DNA of 64,000 bases, from positions 47,747-111,746 of the forward strand of contig SZWC01004882.1 in NCBI GenBank assembly GCA_023375785.1. The letters are read 5' to 3'. The DNA is from Penium margaritaceum. Its lineage: Eukaryota; Streptophyta; Zygnematophyceae; Desmidiales; Peniaceae. Each line of letters starts with the position of its first letter. The first letter of the stretch is position 1. This document shows, piece by piece, positions 58,109 through 64,000 of this stretch. The position numbers and the translations under genes were made by a program. Under the pieces are notes generated by a model. The model ran no database searches. It was not told the DNA's origin and saw only the letters and a list, made by a program, of their open reading frames with translations.

Positions 58109-58694
58109 GAACTCCTGGGGCTTAGACCAACCAATGCTTCTTCAGTGTCTGCCTCTGGTGGACAACTCTGTGAGGAGTCTCAAAGGTAAGAACTGTACTC
58201 AATGACAGGCAACTGACAGGTTCTTATAGTCCTAGAGCCAGCCTCTAGCCTAGGCGCGCAGTGGCTCCTTGGATGAGCCACTTTGGGAGCAATCTGGATT
58301 GCGTCATCCCCCCTGCCTACATGGCGCTCCCTGTGACCGCCAAGTGGCGCCAATCTCCAGGAAGGACCTTGGAATATTCTAAGATGTCTCTTAGAACCTT
58401 CCTGTCGCCCTTTTGGTCACAAAGAAAATTAGTCATCGGGCTAGGATTAGACCCAGTGACCTCTCGCTCCAGAGACTAACTCCGGAACGTCTAAGCCACA
58501 AGGAGTTGTCCTAGGTGGTATTTGCTGGCTATACTATCCAGATTAGACCAAGGGGACTTGCTCCAAAGGAGCAATGCATGCCTTGTGTATCTGGACCAGA
58601 CTTAGGGGACTTACTCCAATGGAGCAGTGCATGCCTAGTCCGTCCTGTGCCTGTCCAAATGTCAGCCATGGACAAGGAGCATATCAGGTCAACA
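57924..58694 (-). repeat. 5' LTR of family B Copia
   Basis: 771 bp, matching 51928-52698 at about 96 percent by hand count (about 20 transitions and 9 transversions). Counted from the copy right of the N; the outer end is TGTTGACC on the minus strand, next to GCAAC. Confidence 0.93.
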
Positions 58695-59108
58695 GCAACT
58701 AGCGTACAACTAGGGTGCAACTAAGGTGCAACTAGGGCACAACTAGGATACAACTAGGAAGAACCTAGGTCGCAACCAGGGCGTAACAAGGACATACATG
58801 GGCCGCAACTTGCATGCAACTAGGGAACAAGTAGGGCACAACTAGGGTACAAACAGGGAACAACAAGGGTGCAAATAGGATGCAACTCGGGTGAAGCTAG
58901 AGTACAACTAGGGAGTGACTAGGATGCAACTAGGGCATAACTAGGGTGCAACTAGGGTGCATCTAGGGTGAAACTAGGGTGTAAACTGGGTACAAATAGG
59001 ACACAGCTAGGACGCAAATAAGGAAATATTAGGAAAAAAACTTTGATGTAGCTAGAGTGTAACTTAAGTGCAACTAGGATGCAAAAAGGGCACAGCCAGA
59101 CAGCAATA
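58695..59108 (+). repeat. 11-bp tandem array, forward orientation
   Basis: About 410 bp of forward 11-mers, the continuation of the array at 49336-51927 after the Copia insertion. It reverses near 59109. Confidence 0.93.
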
Positions 59109-59110
59109 AG

Positions 59111-60862
59111 AGTTATGCCATAGTTGCGCCATATTTACTCCATAGGTGCGTCCTAGTTGTATCTTTCTTACGGCCTAGTTGCATCCTAATGGTGCCCTAG
59201 CTGCACCTTAGTTACGCCATTGTTGCTCCCTATTTGTGCCCTAGTCCTGCCCTAGTTGTATCCTCATTGTGCCCTAGCTTTGTCCTAGTTGCGCTTCAGT
59301 CGTGCCCTAGTTGCACCCTAGTTGCACCCTTGTTGCACCCTAGTTGCACGCTAGTTTTGTCCTAGTTGAGCCCTACTTGCATCCTAGTTGTACCCTAGTT
59401 ACGCCCTTTTCAATCCCCTGTTGAGCCCTAGTTACGCCTTCATTGTGGTCTTGTTGCACCCTAGTTGCTCTCTAGTTGCACCCTAGTTATACCCCGGTTC
59501 TGAACAAGTTGTGCTCTAATTGTGCCCTAGTAGCACCCTAGTTGTGTCCTACTGGTATCCTTGTTGCGACTAAGTTGCATCCTGGTTTTCCCCTGGTTGT
59601 GTCCTATTTGCTTCTTAGTTGTACCCTAGTTGCATGCTACTTGCGCCCTAGTTGCTCTCTAGTTGTGCATTTGTTGTGCCCTAGTTGCACCATAGGTTTA
59701 CCCAAGTTGCACCCTAGTTGCAGCCTACATGCACCTTGATTGTGCCCTTGTTGCACCCTAGTAGCACCTATTTGCGCCCTAGTTGTGCCCAAGTTGCACC
59801 CTAGTTGTGTCCCAGGTACCTACTAGCTGCGCTCTAGTTGTACCTTAGTTGAATCCTAGTTGCATCTAAGTTACGCCCTAGTTGTGCCCTAGTTGTGTCC
59901 TGTTTACGGTCTAGGTGCATCCTAGTTGGCCCATGTTGCGGTTTTCTTGCGCCCTAGCTGCACCCTAGTTATGCCCTTGTTGTGCCCTAGTTGTGCCCTA
60001 GTTGTGCCCTTGTTGCACCCTAGTTTCACGCTAGCTCCGTCCTAGTTGCGTCCAAGTTGTGCCCTAATTGTGCCCTAGTTACACCCTAGTTGCACCCTAG
60101 CCGAGTCCTAGTTGTGTCCAAGTTGTGTCCTAGTTGTTTCCTAGTTGTGCCCTAGTTGTAACCAAGTTGCGCAATAGTTGTGCCCTAGTTGTGCCATAGT
60201 TGTGCCATAGTTGTGCCCTAGTTTCTTCCTAGTTTTCCATTAGGTGTGCCCAACTTGCAGCATAGTAACGTCCTTGTCGCATCCTAGTTGCACCCTAGTT
60301 GCGGTTTACCTGCGTCCTAGTTGCGCTCTAGTTGCGCCTGAGTTATGTCCTAGGTATGCCGTAGTTACGTGCTAGTTGGACCCTAGTTGTGCCCTAGTTG
60401 TACCCTAGTTTCACCCTGATTGCACGCTAGTTGTCCCCTGGTTGTGTTCCAGTTGTATCCCGATTGGGCCATATTTGTGCCCTAGTTGTGCCCGAGTTGC
60501 ACCCTAGTTGCGCCCTAGCTGTGGTCTTGTTCCACCCTATTTATGTCGTAGCTGCATCATTGTGATACCCTAGTTGCATCCTAGTTGCGCTCTATTTGCA
60601 TCCTAGTTGCTTCATAAATGCATCCTGAATGAGCCCTAATTGCACCCTGGTTGCACTCTAATTGTGCCCTAGTTGGATTCTAGTTGCATCCCAGTTGTGC
60701 ATATTTGTGCCTAGTTGCACCCTACTTGCACTCTAGTTATGCCCTTGTTGCACCCTAGTTACACCCTCGTTGTGCCCATGTAGTGCCTAAGTGTTTTCCT
60801 TGTTACACCATGCTGCTACTTAGTTGTATCCTAGTTCAATCCTAGTTACATCCTAGTCCTCC
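59111..60862 (-). repeat. 11-bp tandem array, reverse orientation
   Basis: About 1.75 kb reading TAGTTGCACCC-type units on the plus strand, as at 6042-9230. It ends where family A LTR sequence begins (CTAGTCCTCCATTTTAGG). No gene seen. Confidence 0.95.
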
Positions 60863-60984
60863 ATTTTAGGATCAGAGCAATCCTTGAGTCATTAGATCCA
60901 ACTACGAGGATTTCCCTCCCTCTGGCGCCTCGTCGGTGCCTCCCGACGCCGCACTTCGGCATGCAGAGGGGAAAATCTTCAATA
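60863..60984 (-). repeat. Fragment of family A 3' LTR
   Basis: On the minus strand it starts TATTGAAGATTTTCCCC after the purine tract GAGGGGGAGAA and matches the LTR start at 5071 (CCCCTCTGCATGCC, GATCCTAAAATGGAGG). It stops at GGAGG, where the array's GGACTAGG may have offered microhomology. Confidence 0.85.
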
Positions 60985-62580
60985 TTCTCCCCCTCGCACC
61001 TGCCATGCCCGCTGCTCCTTCTTGCTTTCACTCATCTTCCACTGCGCCCTCCAACCCATCACAGCTGGTCATCCCAGAAAGCCACACTCATTGCGTGCCA
61101 GTCGACCGGTTGCGCTTGGTCAAGCAATCGTCAAGCATGTTGTGTGTGCTGCAGTGCTACAGCACCACCTGCCCCTTTTCAACCATATCCCATGCATAGT
61201 GATAATGCACGTTCATATGCTCCGTCGTCCTGTGCTGCGTTGGGTTGCTGATCAGCAAGATGCAGCTGGTGTTGCCTTCTTGCATCACCGTAGGCTCCTG
61301 CTGCGGCACACCTAGCTCCCCCGGCAACCTGCGGAGCCACACCGCCTCCTTGACCTCCTCGGCCAACGCAATGTGCTCTGCTTCCAATGTGGAGGTGGCG
61401 ACGCAGACCTGCTTTCTGCTACACCACAAGACCGCTTCACTAGCGAGGAAGAACATGTAGCCGGATGTGGACTTCCGATTTTCCACATTGCCAGCGTACT
61501 CTGCATCCGTGTAGCAGACCAGACGCAACGGGTATGCCCGTCCCTTGCCATCAAACCTCAGGCGCGCATACTGCGTTGCCTGCAGGTTGCAAAGGATGCG
61601 CTTGACCATTTACAACTGTAGTGGCCCTTGATCAGCCACGTACCTGCTCACTTGGCCCGCCGCGTAGGCCAGGTCTGATCGAGTCACAACCATGGCGTGC
61701 CTGAGGCTGCCCACTGCCGATTGGGAGGATACCCCTGCCATATCCTCCCGCTCTTCTTTTGTCTACGGCGCCATTGCCGCACTTAGTTCAAAGGTCACGG
61801 AAATCGTGGAGACCGGACTGCAAACTTGTTTGCAGTCCTCCAAGTCATACCGCTTCAGCACCTTGGCCACGTATTTTGCCTGCCCCAGCTCAAGCTTGCA
61901 CGCCCTCTGGTTTTGCGTAATGCTCACCCCGAGGTAGTACTCTAGCCCCTCCATGTCTAACATTAGGTATCTGCTGCTCAGTTGCTCTTTCACTCATTGT
62001 ATGCTCTGCACATCCGTTGAGCACAAATTCAAGTCGCCCACGTAGAGTGCAACAATCAGATGGAGATTTTCTTCGCGCTACACATTCACACTGTGATCTG
62101 ACTCACAGCGCTTGAAGCCGAGTTGTGCCATGAAGTTGTCCACCTGTTGATACCGGCATATGGGCGATTATTTTAGCCCATACAAGGACTTTTGTAACTT
62201 GCACACCTTGCCCTTTGGCACCTCCACCCCTTCTGGCACCTCCATGTAGATCTCTTTGTCTATGATGCCATTGAGGAAGGCCGTCTTTACGTCCATATGG
62301 TGGAGCTCCATGTCCATCTCGGCCGCCACCGCAAGGATCACCCAGAGGCTTGTGAACTTGGTGACAGGAGCGAACGTCTCATCATAGTGCTCATCCTTAC
62401 GCTGTGTGTATGCCTTCACCATCAGCTGCACCTTGTATTTGTCCACCACACCTTCCTTTGTGAACTCAGTCTTAAAGACCCACTTTGAGCCGAAGACCTT
62501 GGCATCTTTTGGCCTGACAACCACGTATCATTTTCCATGATGGATGCCAACTCTTATTTTATGGTTGCATCCCATTGATC
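60985..62580 (-). pseudogene. Copia reverse transcriptase and RNase H remnant, family A
   Basis: Read leftwards: GSKWVFKTEFTKEGVVDKYK, YDETFAPVTKFTSL, HHMDVKTAFLNGI (catalytic Asp kept), KVCKLQKSLYGLK, then LYVGDLNLCS near 62045, where YVDD has become YVGD. Then SRYLMLDMEGLEYYLGVSIT and LGQAKYVAKVLKRYDLEDC, and RNase H at 61157-61609: MVKRILCNLQATQYARLRFD, CYTDAEYAGNVENRKSTSGY, LEAEHIALAEEVKE, QEGNTSCILLIS and EHMNVHYHYAWDMVEKGQ. Frames change several times and stops are frequent. Confidence 0.88.
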
Positions 62581-62599
62581 CCCTTAGGGCCGTGCAAAC

Positions 62600-63837
62600 T
62601 CCTCTTGCGCGGTAGTCGGCTCCGTTGATGCTGCCAGCATGCACCATGTCATCCCAATCCATCAACCGGTGCTTTCCTCAAAGCGCTTCCTTGCTTTTTG
62701 CTACTTCCCATTGCAACGCGGCAGTTTTGGTGGTGCATCGTTCCTCTAATGCAATCCCTCCGACTGTGCACGCTCCTCCATTGGATTTTCCACAGATGCC
62801 CGATGTGCACTCCACCAAAAGTGCACGCCTTGGCACCCTTGGTGCCTCATCTACCGGATCCTTCCGGTGGATCTCCTCATCAACTTGATCGTCATTGGAG
62901 TCCTTAGCGTCGGTTGCCACCGTTGGTGCACCATCGCACTTTGATGCCGCATCCTCAACTTTGGCGTCCACCGGTTCCTTCTGATAGTCAAGGAACCGGA
63001 AGCACTCTCCCGTCTTTGGAGAGTCAACCACGCCCACGATGTTGCTGTTGATGAAGCTCTGGTGCTAGTCAAACTCAACGTCTCGGCTGCGGATTACCTC
63101 AATCTTGCGCATGTCATACAACCGGTACGCCTTGTGCACGCTCTCATAGCCAAGGAAGAGATATGAATTTGCCTGAGGCTCCAGGTTGCTGTCCCGCCTT
63201 TGCACAGCCTGCACCATCACGTGCGCCTTGTACCCGAACACTTCCAGGTGTGCCAGACTCGGCTTACGCCTGCTCCAAGCCTCCTGCGGCGTCTTCCAGC
63301 CACTCCTCCCCTTCAGCACCACTGCAGGAGTGAGGTTGATGGTGTAGCTTGCCGTACGCACAGCTTCCACCCATAAGCTTTGTGGCAAAACCCACATCCA
63401 CCAATATGGTCTGTACCATGTTCAACAGTGTCTGGTTTGCCCGCTCTGCCACACCATTTGACTGAGGCGATAATCACGTCGTTTGTTCCCATTTTATGTC
63501 CTGCTGCTTCATCCACCCGCTACAGCCCACGTACTCTCTACCGTTGTCGATGCGTAGCGCTTTGGCTTTCCAGTCAGTCGGCCTCTCTACCGCTACGACA
63601 TACTCCTTCATCCAGTCCAGGACCGTGCCTTTCTGCTTCATGAAGTACATGTAGACATCAATGAAGTTGACGAAATAGTACGCGCCGCTCTTTGATGTTG
63701 TCTTGAATGGTCCACACACATTGCTGTACATAACCTCTAGCAAATTTGCGCTGCGATTCTCGTTCTCATTGAACGGTTTGCAGCGCGCCTTGCTTGAAAT
63801 GCAAGGCTCACACTTTTTGTGCTTTGATGCATATGTC
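62600..63837 (-). pseudogene. Copia integrase remnant, family A
   Basis: Starts at the right with CKPFNENENRS, just after the CxxC of the zinc-binding domain. The first catalytic Asp is asparagine (YSNVCGPFKTTSKSGAYYF, where intact copies have SDVCGP). RIDNGREYVGCSG keeps the second Asp, and MAERANQTLLNM keeps the glutamate after a frameshift near 63450. The C-terminal linker is long and readable: PQEAWSRRKPSLAHLEVFGY, YESVHKAYRLYDMRKIEVI, then KTGECFRFLDYQKEPVDAKV and EDAASKCDGAPTVA. It is recognisably the same as 2843-3274 in the other family A copy. Confidence 0.87.
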
Positions 63838-63860
63838 GCCTCTCTCTCTATCCCTCTCCC

Positions 63861-63908
<48 letters not shown>

Positions 63909-64000
63909 CCTTTCACACACACATAACTTCGACACACCCTCCACACACCCATGCACCCCCCCACTCCCCACACACCCACAAACACTCATACACGTCCACA
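63838..64000. repeat. CT microsatellite and CA-rich tail
   Basis: From about 63838 to 63911 the plus strand is CT dinucleotides with occasional interruptions, then CCCTTTCACACACACA and C/A-rich sequence with CACACCC repeats to the window end. The Copia coding sequence stops exactly where the CT run starts. Confidence 0.9.

Larger units (their letters stand above)
51928..58694 (-). mobile_element. Ty1/Copia retrotransposon, family B, minus strand, best-preserved copy
   Basis: LTRs at 51928-52698 (3') and 57924-58694 (5'), each 771 bp with TGTTG...GACA ends, and GCAAC repeated outside (51923-51927 and 58695-58699). Removing it leaves GGTTGCAACTAGCGTAC, in-phase array. By hand count the two LTRs differ at about 29 of 771 sites, so it is the youngest dated insertion here. 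All catalytic motifs are visible; a few stops and two or more frameshifts break the polyprotein. Single-N joints at 53562 and 57923 carry duplicated sequence, so the true element is about 6.3 kb. Confidence 0.96.
60863..63837 (-). mobile_element. Truncated Ty1/Copia, family A, minus strand
   Basis: A copy of the family found at 1-6040, in reverse, cut at both ends. On the left only the first ~120 bp of the 3' LTR remain (60863-60984) before array sequence. On the right it stops inside the integrase zinc-binding region, where a CT microsatellite begins. Gag, protease, primer site and 5' LTR are absent. No target duplication can be expected. Confidence 0.92.

Noticed and set aside
1-64000. tRNA or rRNA genes
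   Set aside because: I looked for tRNA-like arms and rRNA motifs; the only tRNA-like matches are the retrotransposon primer sites, which are complements of short tRNA segments and not genes.

Overview
This is a eukaryotic window of repeats and transposable elements. I see no convincing host gene, tRNA, rRNA or CRISPR array. The retrotransposon primer sites match the usual sequence of eukaryotic initiator tRNA-Met, the Copia and chromodomain Ty3/Gypsy elements are of types common in the green lineage, and there are assembly gaps. A plant or charophyte/green-algal nuclear genome is my best guess; the species cannot be read from this sequence.

The base layer is about 20 kb of a degenerate 11-bp tandem repeat, consensus GGGYRCAACTA. 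It lies at 6042-9230 (reverse orientation), 9240-18461, 31301-32148, 35662-36540, 38711-40690, 49336-51922 and 58695-59108 (forward), and 59111-60862 (reverse again). A second base layer is a G-rich/C-rich satellite at about 40722-43194 and 48852-49020, with a unit of ~140 bp passing into one of ~450 bp.

Elements have landed in these layers, and several have readable target-site duplications (TSDs). From left to right: a decayed Copia (family A, 1-6040, + strand); a 440-bp MITE-like element (12073-12512); an old Copia with both LTRs on the minus strand (18467-24929, TSD AGGAC); a decayed chromodomain Ty3/Gypsy element (24949-31300); and a three-level nest at 32154-35656. In that nest a solo LTR (TSD CAACT) holds a long-inverted-repeat Mutator-like element (10-bp TSD), which itself holds a foldback-like element built of 30-bp repeats (9-bp TSD). 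Then follow a Copia 3' fragment with its LTR (37262-38710); a Copia of family B (43195-48846, + strand, TSD CTCCT) in the satellite; a second, much better preserved family B Copia (51928-58694, minus strand, TSD GCAAC); and a truncated family A Copia (60863-63837, minus strand) ending in a CT microsatellite.

Removing each dated insertion on paper, with one TSD copy, restores the phase of the repeat beneath it, so the forward array from 9240 to 36540 was once continuous. Copia families A and B carry a primer-binding site complementary to the anticodon stem-loop of initiator tRNA-Met (half-tRNA priming), while the 18467-24929 Copia and the Gypsy element use its 3' acceptor end. All coding regions are broken; the 51928-58694 copy is the closest to intact. 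Several joints (the 20172-20261 gap and three single N positions) are flanked by near-identical direct duplications and look like unmerged assembly overlaps.
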